Assembly: GCA_002437735.1 (NCBI GenBank)
Contig: DJRC01000040.1
Coordinates: 10,141-24,615 of the forward strand
Reading direction: 5' to 3'
DNA: 14,475 nucleotides
DNA from: Oscillospiraceae bacterium UBA6370
Lineage (GTDB): Bacteria > Bacillota > Clostridia > Oscillospirales > Oscillospiraceae
The notes below the pieces were generated by a model. That model did no database searches and was not told where the DNA came from. It worked only from the letters and a program-made list of their open reading frames with translations. The first letter of the stretch is position 1; each line of letters opens with the position of its first letter. Positions 1 through 6,635 of this stretch are shown one piece after another. Position numbers and translations under genes: made by a program.

Positions 1-1557
<1,557 letters not shown>

Positions 1558-1658
1558 TTTTTGCCCTCCTGCGAGCGAGAGCGAGCCGCCGCGGCAGCGG
1601 CGTGAGTTGAATGACGGCGGCGGAGCCGCCGAAAGGGCGCGGCCCTTTCGGGCAAAAA
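1558..1658. repeat. Palindrome-rich (REP-like) spacer bounded by 9-bp inverted repeats
   Basis: The spacer after lepA starts with TTTTTGCCC (1558-1566) and ends with GGGCAAAAA (1650-1658), a perfect 9-bp terminal inverted repeat. Inside are three hairpins in a row: CGCCGC-GGCA-GCGGCG (1587-1602), CGGCGGC-GGA-GCCGCCG (1615-1631) and CGAAAGGGC-GCG-GCCCTTTCG (1630-1650). The last is not followed by a U-tract on either strand, so it is not a standard terminator. The look is that of a REP/BIME-type extragenic palindrome or a small non-autonomous element; no transposase is present. Seen: the hairpins and end repeats. Inferred: that it is a dispersed element. Confidence 0.6.
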
Positions 1659-1729
1659 GAAGATGCGCAATCTCGGCACGGTGCAGGTGCCGACGGAGGC
1701 GTTCCTCGCCGTCCTCAAGCTGGACGAGT
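1650..1729. repeat. 80-bp direct repeat, copy 2 (non-coding copy of the lepA tail)
   Basis: This is a perfect copy of 1476-1555, offset by 174 bp, which keeps the lepA reading frame (58 codons). It is cut off from lepA by TGA stops and would read as the same tail ending in TAA at 1729-1731. The ATG inside it has no good ribosome binding site, so it is most likely untranslated. It now forms the leader upstream of the hutG-like gene. Confidence 0.93.
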
Positions 1730-1754
1730 AAATTTACGGATTGGAGGCTTTTTC

Positions 1755-2771
1755 ATGCTTTTGGATCATTATGTCGGCGCCATGCCCTGCTGGAAGGGCC
1801 GCGTGGACAGCGACAGCGATTACGACGCCTTCCGCTGGCACCAGTGGGTGCAGCCGCTCGATCTCAACGACGGCGGCGCGCCGTTCGGCGGGGCGCTCGG
1901 CTTTGCCTTTGTCGGCTTTTGCAGCGACAAGGGCGTGGCGCGCAACAAAGGCCGTACCGGCACGGCGCTCGCGCCGGACTTCGTGCGCGGTCAGATGTCG
2001 AACCTGCCCTGCACCTTTTCGCAGGAGGTCAAGCTCTTCGACGCGGGCGATATCGTCTGCGACGAGATCTCCCTCGAGGAGGGCCAGCGTGAGCTGGGCC
2101 TCGCGGTCGAGGAGATATTGCGCCGCGGGCTCTTCCCCATCGTGCTCGGCGGCGGCCACGAGACAACCTTCGGCCACTTTCAAGGGCAGCACAATTATCT
2201 CAAGAATAAGGGCTGCACGCCGGAGCTCGGCATCGTGAACTTCGATGCGCACTTCGACCTGCGCCCCTACGACATGGGCAATTCCTCCGGCACGATGTTC
2301 CGCCAGATGGCGGACGTGTGCAGAGCCGAGGGCACGCCGTACCACTACTTCCCCATCGGCATCCAGCAGCACAGCAACACCGTGAGCCTGTTCAAAAAGG
2401 CGCGGGAGCTGGGCGTGGACTATGTGCTCGCCAAGGAGATCCAGGGCAGCAACATGGAGTCCATTTTGGAGCGCATGGACACCTTTCTCTACCGCTGCCG
2501 CGACGCCTACATCACCGTCTGCACGGATGTGTTCTCCTCGGCGTTCGCGCCCGGCGTCAGCGCGCCGCAGTCGCTCGGACTCGATCCCGAGGTCGTGCTG
2601 CCGCTGCTCAAGCATGTTCTGCGCACGCGCAAGGTCCGCGGCTTCGACATCTGCGAGATCTCCCCGCGCTTCGACCAGGACAACACCACCGCCAACCTCG
2701 GCGCGGTCATCATCTTCGCGGTCATCAACACGCTCTGCCGCATGAACGGCCTGGAATACGCCGCCGAATAA
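1755..2771 (+). CDS. hutG: Formimidoylglutamase-like protein (arginase/ureohydrolase superfamily)
   Basis: The protein has 338 aa and is cytosolic. Formimidoylglutamase hydrolyses N-formimidoyl-L-glutamate to glutamate and formamide, the last step of one histidine-degradation route, using two Mn ions. Ureohydrolase motifs are visible: GGGHE at 132-136 (H135), NFDAHFD at 162-168 (D164, H166, D168) and VCTDVFSSAFAPGVSAP at 255-271, the last close to the HutG form of the third motif; E301 follows in DICEISP. The ATG at 1755 was chosen because TTGGAGGC lies 7-14 bp upstream and the family homology begins there; the frame stays open further upstream only through the lepA-tail copy. Oddity: the first Asp of the usual SxDxD metal motif is Cys256. 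No other hut gene is in the window. Arginase-family membership is certain; the exact substrate is an inference. Confidence 0.85.
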   Translation: MLLDHYVGAMPCWKGRVDSDSDYDAFRWHQWVQPLDLNDGGAPFGGALGFAFVGFCSDKGVARNKGRTGTALAPDFVRGQMSNLPCTFSQEVKLFDAGDIVCDEISLEEGQRELGLAVEEILRRGLFPIVLGGGHETTFGHFQGQHNYLKNKGCTPELGIVNFDAHFDLRPYDMGNSSGTMFRQMADVCRAEGTPYHYFPIGIQQHSNTVSLFKKARELGVDYVLAKEIQGSNMESILERMDTFLYRCRDAYITVCTDVFSSAFAPGVSAPQSLGLDPEVVLPLLKHVLRTRKVRGFDICEISPRFDQDNTTANLGAVIIFAVINTLCRMNGLEYAAE

Positions 2772-2790
2772 GCGGCGGACCCGATGAAAA

Positions 2791-2822
2791 AAAGAGACGA
2801 AAGCATGCGCTCTCGTCTCTTT
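2791..2822. terminator. Bidirectional rho-independent terminator between hutG and the PrsW-like gene
   Basis: A perfect 10-bp stem, AAAGAGACGA (2791-2800) with TCGTCTCTTT (2813-2822), sits between two convergent genes. On the minus strand it is followed by a run of seven T's, so it terminates the PrsW-like gene well. On the plus strand the T-run is short (TTTCC), giving a weaker end for hutG. Confidence 0.85.
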
Positions 2823-2835
2823 CCTTATGCCGTTT

Positions 2836-3570
2836 TCAGTAGAACAACGGGCCCTCGCCGCCGTCAATGTAGCGGTCGCTGCGCGAGCTGACGCGCACGA
2901 GCTTCATCGACACGGCGAACAGCGCGAGCACAAAGACAAGGAACACCCATTCGCAGTTGGGGTCCTCCATCGTGGCGATGAAATCGTAGGCGCCGTGCAG
3001 CAGCGCGGGCATCAGGACCGCCATCGTGCGGCAGCGCTTGGCCTTCACGAGGTCGCCGTCGTTGTCATAGCGCTTGGCGCGGCCGTAGTAGACGCCCATG
3101 AACACGCCGAAGCAGGCGTGGCCGGGGACTGCGGTCACGGCGCGCACGAGCGCGGTGCTTAGGCCGTACATGGCGACGTAGCCGAGATTCTCCCACAGGG
3201 CGAAGCCGAGCGAGACGAACACGGCGTACACCACGCCGTCGAACTGGCAGTTGAAGGCGTCGGAGCGCCATGTCCGGCGGCGGAGCAGGATATACTTTGC
3301 GCCCTCCTCGGAAAAGGCGACGATGACAAAGTACATGATGACGTTGTAGGGCAGGGAGTTTTCCGCATAGACGCTCCCGAGCAGGGCCGAGCCGAGCTCC
3401 TCGAGCACCATCGCGATGACCGTGGCGAACACGCCGCGCAGGATCAGCGAGAGCAGCAGCCCCGACGGCTCCGGCTCCAGACGGTCGGCCTGATAGACCT
3501 TGATGAGCAGAAAGACCGCCGGTACGACCGCCGCGGCGATCAGAATGGGATTCATGTAAAGAAGAAACAT
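2836..3570 (-). CDS. PrsW-family intramembrane metalloprotease
   Basis: The 244-aa polytopic membrane protein belongs to the PrsW/CAAX-protease-like (Abi) group; B. subtilis PrsW makes the first cut in an anti-sigma factor. The family's metal motifs are all visible: SEEGAKY at 87-93 (E88, E89, K92), DGVVYA at 111-116 with E127-N128 in WEN, GHACFG at 150-155 (H151), and HGAYD at 192-196 (H192, D196). Hydrophobic helices cover about 8-24, 38-57, 75-87, 112-125, 149-162, 183-200 and 206-222. The start at 3570 has GAGGTG four bases upstream and a promoter 32 bp before it; a longer frame upstream (to 3711) runs through that promoter and is not used. No anti-sigma/sigma pair is adjacent, so the substrate is unknown. 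Confidence 0.85.
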   Translation of the reverse strand: MFLLYMNPILIAAAVVPAVFLLIKVYQADRLEPEPSGLLLSLILRGVFATVIAMVLEELGSALLGSVYAENSLPYNVIMYFVIVAFSEEGAKYILLRRRTWRSDAFNCQFDGVVYAVFVSLGFALWENLGYVAMYGLSTALVRAVTAVPGHACFGVFMGVYYGRAKRYDNDGDLVKAKRCRTMAVLMPALLHGAYDFIATMEDPNCEWVFLVFVLALFAVSMKLVRVSSRSDRYIDGGEGPLFY

Positions 3571-3601
3571 ACGGCACCTCGTAAGTATTTGCTTTGCGAG
3601 C

Positions 3602-3630
3602 ATGATACTCTTTTTTTCGCCGCTTGGCAA
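3602..3630 (-). promoter_or_regulatory. Promoter of the PrsW-like gene
   Basis: Reading the minus strand, TTGCCA (3625-3630) is followed after exactly 17 bp by TATCAT (3602-3607). The predicted start point is near 3595, giving a leader of about 25 nt to the ATG at 3570. It is divergent from the promoter at 3659-3687. Confidence 0.65.
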
Positions 3631-3633
3631 CGT

Positions 3634-3657
3634 CCGCGCGAAAAATTTTCGACGCGG
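3634..3657. promoter_or_regulatory. Dyad between two divergent promoters
   Basis: CCGCGCGAAAA and TTTTCG-a-CGCGG form an inverted repeat of 11 pairs with one extra base, centred at 3645. It lies exactly between the -35 boxes of the PrsW-like and azoreductase-like genes. A second dyad, TTGCCGC-gcc-GCGGCAA (3659-3675), overlaps the -35 of the azoreductase promoter. Both are candidate operators; no cognate regulator gene is adjacent. Confidence 0.4.
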
Positions 3658-3658
3658 C

Positions 3659-3687
3659 TTGCCGCGCCGCGGCAAAACGGATATAAT
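3659..3687 (+). promoter_or_regulatory. Promoter of the azoreductase-like gene
   Basis: TTGCCG (3659-3664), a 17-bp spacer and a perfect TATAAT (3682-3687). The start point would be near 3694, about 30 bp before the ATG at 3724. The -35 is embedded in the 7-bp dyad TTGCCGC/GCGGCAA. Confidence 0.75.
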
Positions 3688-3723
3688 AGGAGCAAGAATT
3701 TTCCCGACCAAAGGAGGCCGACC

Positions 3724-4326
3724 ATGCCGCAGCTTTTATTTGTGGACGCCTGCGTGCGGGGCGCGGAGTCCCGCTCCCGCGCGCTCGCCGAACGCTTTTT
3801 ATCGTCCTACGCCGCCGCGCACCCGGACGTTGCGATCCTTCGCCGCGACCTCATGCGCGACCGTCTCGAGCCGCAGTACCCCGAGGTGCTGGCCCGCCGT
3901 GACGCGCTCGCCGCAGCGGGGAAGCTCGACGATCCGCTGTTCGCCGACGCATGGCAGTTTGCCCGCGCGGACCGTATCGTGCTCGCCGCGCCGTTCTGGG
4001 AGCTATCCTTCCCTGCCATTCTGAAAATTTACCTTGAGCGCGTTTCCATGCGCGACATCACCTTCGGCTACGAGGAAAGCGGGCTTGTCGGCCGCTGCCG
4101 CGCGGAGAGGCTGCTGCTCGTCACCACGCGCGGCGGGGATTACTCCCTGCCGGAGACGGAATGGATGGAGATGGGCGCGCGCCAGCTCAAGGCGCTGTGC
4201 GCCATGTTCGGCATCCCGAAATTTGAGCTGCTCTGCGCCGAGGGACTGGACGACGAGCGCGTGGACGCACAAGCGCGGATGGACGACGCCCTTGCCTGCG
4301 CCGACGCGTTGGGCAAGACCTTTTGA
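3724..4326 (+). CDS. FMN-dependent NADH-azoreductase-like flavodoxin-fold protein
   Basis: The protein has 200 aa with a flavodoxin-like (NQO/AzoR) fold, predicted to bind FMN and reduce quinones or azo compounds with NAD(P)H in the cytosol. Visible signs: beta1 plus phosphate loop LLFVDACVRGAESRSRALAE (4-23); APFWELSFPAILKIYLERV (89-107), matching the AzoR segment that packs on the flavin ring; and TTRGGDYS (134-141), the second flavin loop. The start at 3724 is set by AAAGGAGG upstream and by the TATAAT promoter; the frame is open to 3589 but that extension crosses the promoter. It is a single-gene transcript ending at a strong hairpin. Family assignment is good; the physiological substrate cannot be read from the sequence. 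Confidence 0.83.
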   Translation: MPQLLFVDACVRGAESRSRALAERFLSSYAAAHPDVAILRRDLMRDRLEPQYPEVLARRDALAAAGKLDDPLFADAWQFARADRIVLAAPFWELSFPAILKIYLERVSMRDITFGYEESGLVGRCRAERLLLVTTRGGDYSLPETEWMEMGARQLKALCAMFGIPKFELLCAEGLDDERVDAQARMDDALACADALGKTF

Positions 4327-4331
4327 CGCGA

Positions 4332-4361
4332 AAGAGGAGAAAGCTGCGGCTTTCTCCTCTT
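4332..4361. terminator. Bidirectional terminator between the azoreductase-like and PfkB kinase genes
   Basis: A perfect 13-bp stem, AAGAGGAGAAAGC (4332-4344) with GCTTTCTCCTCTT (4349-4361), closes a 4-base loop (TGCG). CCCTTTT follows on the plus strand and a short T-run on the minus strand. It starts 5 bp after one stop codon and ends 5 bp before the other. Confidence 0.85.
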
Positions 4362-4366
4362 CCCTT

Positions 4367-5323
4367 TTACAGCTCCAGCGAAAGCTGCTCGCGCTCAAGC
4401 CCGCTCGGGTCGATGCCGAACTCGCTCGGCAGAAAGCGCGGGCAGACGTTTTCCGAGGTGCAGATGACCGATGCGGCCAACCGTGTGCCGATCTCGCAGG
4501 CCTCCGCCATCGTCTTGCCGTAGGTCAGGCCGATGGTCACGCCCGCGAAGAAGGCGTCGCCCGCGCCGGTAGTGTCCTTTACATCTACTTTCTTGGCGGG
4601 GCACCAGCCCTCCTCGCCGTCGTTTGTGGCGTACACCGCGCCCTGCGCGCCCATCGTCACCACCATACGCGGGATCTGTGCGCTGCGGATGCGCACGGCG
4701 AGGAGCTTCTGCATCTCCTGCGGCGTTTTGTCGTCATAATCCTCGGAGAAGAGGATGCCTGCCTCTTGCTGGTTGCAGACGAAGCAGTGCGTCGAGCGGA
4801 AGAAGTCGCGCCGCTCCACCGCGATGCTCATGTTCGACACCACCGCGTACACCGGCTTGTGATATTTCTCGGCAAGGGCAAAGACCTTCTTCACGATCTC
4901 CTTATCCATGTCGATCTCAAAGGCGATGCTGTCGGCGCGGGAAACGATCTCGTCGCCCTGCTCCTCTAAAATGCTCAGGATCGGACGGAGGTCGGGACGC
5001 TTGGAGATGGCCGCCACCACGTCGCCGCCGTTGTCGAAGATGGCGAGCCAGGTGCCCATGCCGTCCTTCGTCACGCGGATGTAGTCCGTGTTGACCTTAT
5101 GCGCCTTGAGCTTGCGCACCACATCCGCGCCCGCGCCGGTGTCGTCCACCAGACCGATGAAGGTCGGCTGCAGCTCGACGTTGGCAATGTCCTCCACGAT
5201 GTTGCGGCTCACGCCGCCGTGCATCTGTTCCACCCGGCCGGCGTTGCGCCCGCCGGGAATGTAAACGTCCGAGGGGTAGCCCTTGATGTCTACAAAGACC
5301 GCGCCCAAAACGACAATACCCAT
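4367..5323 (-). CDS. PfkB/ribokinase-family sugar or nucleoside kinase
   Basis: The 318-aa cytosolic kinase transfers phosphate from ATP to a sugar or nucleoside. Family signatures: HGGVSRN at 35-41 (substrate-binding Gly-Gly), NQQE at 184-187 (the NxxE Mg/phosphate motif), VTMGAQG at 222-228, and the catalytic DTTGAGD at 250-256 with D256 as base. The N-terminus (VVLGAVFVDIKGY) and GGVSRNI resemble pseudouridine kinase PsuK more than fructokinases, but no PsuG glycosidase is adjacent, so the substrate is open. The start at 5323 has GGAGAG seven bases upstream; an in-frame ATG at 5359 falls inside the -10 box of the promoter at 5358-5385 and is unlikely to be used. It lies 66 bp behind the ArsR-AraC gene on the same strand but has its own promoter. 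Confidence 0.85.
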   Translation of the reverse strand: MGIVVLGAVFVDIKGYPSDVYIPGGRNAGRVEQMHGGVSRNIVEDIANVELQPTFIGLVDDTGAGADVVRKLKAHKVNTDYIRVTKDGMGTWLAIFDNGGDVVAAISKRPDLRPILSILEEQGDEIVSRADSIAFEIDMDKEIVKKVFALAEKYHKPVYAVVSNMSIAVERRDFFRSTHCFVCNQQEAGILFSEDYDDKTPQEMQKLLAVRIRSAQIPRMVVTMGAQGAVYATNDGEEGWCPAKKVDVKDTTGAGDAFFAGVTIGLTYGKTMAEACEIGTRLAASVICTSENVCPRFLPSEFGIDPSGLEREQLSLEL

Positions 5324-5357
5324 TTCTCTTCTCTCCGTTTCGTTGGTTTCTGCTTCC

Positions 5358-5385
5358 ATGATAGCACACTTTCCGCGGACTGCAA
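5358..5385 (-). promoter_or_regulatory. Promoter of the PfkB kinase gene
   Basis: On the minus strand, TTGCAG (5380-5385), a 16-bp spacer and TATCAT (5358-5363). The start point is near 5351 with a leader of about 28 nt. This site decides the start codon, because the upstream in-frame ATG (5357-5359) is inside the -10. Confidence 0.55.
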
Positions 5386-5389
5386 GCCC

Positions 5390-6169
5390 TTATCTTTTTT
5401 CCGCGCGTGCGGCGCGGCGGTACTCCGTCGGCAGCGCGCCGCAGGCCTTGCGGAACTCGGCGGAGAATTTGCTCGCGCTCTCGTAGCCGATGGCGGCAGC
5501 AATCTCCGCCATGCTCGCGTCTGTTTCGCGCAGCAGCTCCGCCGCGCGCTCCATGCGGTGCTCGCGGATGTGCGCGGCGATGGACTGCCCGTAAACGGTC
5601 TTGAAGACCTCCTTCATTGTGGAGGGGTTCATCAGAAAGCGGCGCGAGAGCTCGTCGATGGTGATGCGGCTGGAGAGGTCCGCAGTCAGCGCCTCGTGGA
5701 CGCGGCGGATGGTTTCAAGCTGCTCGGCGCTGCACCCGTGCGCTCCCTCGAGCGCGTGCGCGTCGAGCGGCGGCAGGTGCGGGGCGGAGGCGACGTCCTC
5801 GCCCTCCTCGGGGCAGGCGATCTCCACGGTGCGCTCGATCATGCGGTGCAGCAGCTGCGCCTGCTCGCTCTCCGCGGCCTTGTAGTAGACCTCCTTGCCG
5901 TCGCGGCGGCTGACGATTAGTCCGCTCTCGCGCAGCTGGCGCAGGTGATGCGAGAGCGCGGGCGGGCTCATGCCCATCATGGCTGCGAGGTTGACCACGC
6001 ACTCCTCGCAGTGGCACAAAAGCCAGAAGAGCCGCACGCGGTTCGCGTCGGAGAGCTGGCGAAAGACCAGCGCGACGGTTTGAAAATACTCGGTCCTGCG
6101 GAGGTACTCCTCCAATTCATGCAGATGCGAGGCGTCCTCGTGCTGATGGGGAAGCTCAAACGGTTTCAT
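5390..6169 (-). CDS. ArsR/SmtB-AraC fusion metal-responsive regulator
   Basis: The protein has 259 aa and carries two DNA-binding modules. Residues about 28-100 form an ArsR/SmtB winged helix: LLCHCEECVVNLA (50-62) at the metal-sensing alpha-3 position, with C52, C54 and C57, then the recognition helix SPPALSHHLRQLRESGL (68-84) and wing RRDGKEVYY. The N-terminus is His-rich (H8, H10, H15, H17), like the N-terminal arm ligands of CadC/SmtB. Residues about 155-255 are a full AraC-type double HTH ending in the family signature GYESASKFSAEFRKACGALP (228-247). GGAG stands upstream of the ATG at 6169. It is divergent from the HMA protein and P-type ATPase genes, so the expected role is de-repression of metal export on Zn/Cd/Pb binding; self-control is likely from the shared operator. 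What the AraC half adds is unknown. Confidence 0.88.
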   Translation of the reverse strand: MKPFELPHQHEDASHLHELEEYLRRTEYFQTVALVFRQLSDANRVRLFWLLCHCEECVVNLAAMMGMSPPALSHHLRQLRESGLIVSRRDGKEVYYKAAESEQAQLLHRMIERTVEIACPEEGEDVASAPHLPPLDAHALEGAHGCSAEQLETIRRVHEALTADLSSRITIDELSRRFLMNPSTMKEVFKTVYGQSIAAHIREHRMERAAELLRETDASMAEIAAAIGYESASKFSAEFRKACGALPTEYRRAARAEKR

Positions 6170-6219
6170 ATTTCCGCTCCTTTTCTGGTAGTCCTGTGTG
6201 TCGAATCTCCCATTTGGCA

Positions 6220-6258
6220 GGACTTTTCGCCCGTTCGGCAGAGAACGCGGCGAAGTCC
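6220..6258 (-). promoter_or_regulatory. Long stem-loop in the leader of the ArsR-AraC gene
   Basis: On the minus strand GGACTTCGCC pairs with GGCG-AA-AAGTCC, and inside it CGTTC pairs with GAACG around a TCTGCC loop: 15 pairs with two small bulges. It lies within the roughly 100-nt untranslated leader predicted from the promoter at 6280-6308. As DNA it abuts the -35 of the opposite promoter (6259). It has no U-tract, so it is not a simple terminator. It may act as RNA structure or as a binding site. Confidence 0.45.
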
Positions 6259-6287
6259 TTGACTTTTTCGGGTATCTTCAGTATAGT
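6259..6287 (+). promoter_or_regulatory. Promoter of the HMA-protein/ATPase operon
   Basis: TTGACT (6259-6264), a 17-bp spacer and TATAGT (6282-6287), with a start point near 6294. The operator-like dyad at 6301-6326 begins just downstream, the classical position for ArsR-family repression by blocking the initial transcript. Confidence 0.75.
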
Positions 6288-6308
6288 ACAGCCATAAGAA
6301 TTAAACAA
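6280..6308 (-). promoter_or_regulatory. Promoter of the ArsR-AraC gene, overlapping the opposite promoter
   Basis: On the minus strand, TTGTTT (6303-6308), a 17-bp spacer and TATACT (6280-6285). Its -10 shares four bases with the opposing TATAGT and its -35 lies inside the left arm of the operator dyad, so the two promoters cannot easily be occupied together and both could be blocked by one protein. Confidence 0.55.
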
Positions 6309-6326
6309 GTGCTTAATTGTTTAAGC
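6301..6326. promoter_or_regulatory. ArsR/SmtB-type operator candidate
   Basis: Two nested AT-rich inverted repeats overlap here: TTAAACAA (6301-6308) with TTGTTTAA (6317-6324), and GCTTAA (6311-6316) with TTAAGC (6321-6326). ArsR/SmtB operators are AT-rich imperfect dyads near the start of metal-export operons, which fits the position between the divergent regulator and exporter. Binding by this particular fusion protein is an inference. Confidence 0.65.
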
Positions 6327-6352
6327 GACGAAAAAGAAAGGGGCATTTTGAG

Positions 6353-6571
6353 ATGAAAAAGACCTATCCGATCGAAGTGGACTGCGCCAACTGCGCGAAT
6401 TTGATGGAGGACGCCGCGAAGAAGACCGAGGGCGTCGCGGACGTGGTGGTCAACTTCATGACGCAGAAGATGACGGTGGAATTTGCCGACGGTCAAGACC
6501 CCAAGACCGTGATGAAGGCTGTCCTCAAAAACTGCAAAAAGGTCGAGGACGACTGCGAGATTTACCTGTAA
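6353..6571 (+). CDS. Free-standing heavy-metal-associated (HMA) domain protein
   Basis: The 72-aa single HMA-domain protein has the ferredoxin-like fold of metallochaperones such as CopZ and of the N-terminal domains of P1B ATPases. The metal loop reads VDCANCANLME (9-19) with Cys11 and Cys14. An acidic residue before CxxC and the DCANCA pattern are typical of Zn/Cd-type rather than Cu-type (GMTCxxC) domains. Two more Cys (61 and 68) near the end might add ligands. The ATG at 6353 follows AAAGGGG; the frame stays open upstream only through the operator. It is the first gene of an operon with the ATPase, 64 bp downstream, which lacks its own HMA domain, so it probably supplies metal to or regulates that pump. 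Confidence 0.88.
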   Translation: MKKTYPIEVDCANCANLMEDAAKKTEGVADVVVNFMTQKMTVEFADGQDPKTVMKAVLKNCKKVEDDCEIYL

Positions 6572-6587
6572 AATCCTGCAAATCACA

Positions 6588-6614
6588 CCGCCCCGGGGAC
6601 TGACCTCGGGGCGG
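6588..6614 (+). promoter_or_regulatory. GC-rich hairpin between the HMA gene and the ATPase gene
   Basis: CCGCCCCGGGG (6588-6598) pairs with CCTCGGGGCGG (6604-6614), 11 pairs with one G-U in RNA, around the loop ACTGA. There is no U-tract, so full termination is unlikely. In this position it more plausibly stabilises or marks an mRNA processing point that yields more HMA protein than ATPase. Confidence 0.55.
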
Positions 6615-6635
6615 ACTTCTACGGAGGGCTTTCCC

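Noticed and set aside
1663..1731. A 22-codon reading frame in the second lepA-tail copy
   Set aside because: No ribosome binding site of quality and it merely repeats the LepA end; more likely untranslated.
1611..1754. An N-terminal extension of HutG reading through the lepA-tail copy
   Set aside because: The extra residues come from the repeat in another frame; a good ribosome binding site precedes the ATG at 1755 where family homology begins.
1734..2867. A 377-codon open frame on the minus strand opposite hutG
   Set aside because: It runs across the terminator and into the next gene's end, has no recognisable domain and is explained by codon bias of hutG.
5324..5359. Upstream in-frame ATG for the PfkB kinase
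   Set aside because: It lies inside the predicted -10 box and adds an unconserved 12-residue tail; the ATG at 5323 has its own GGAG site.
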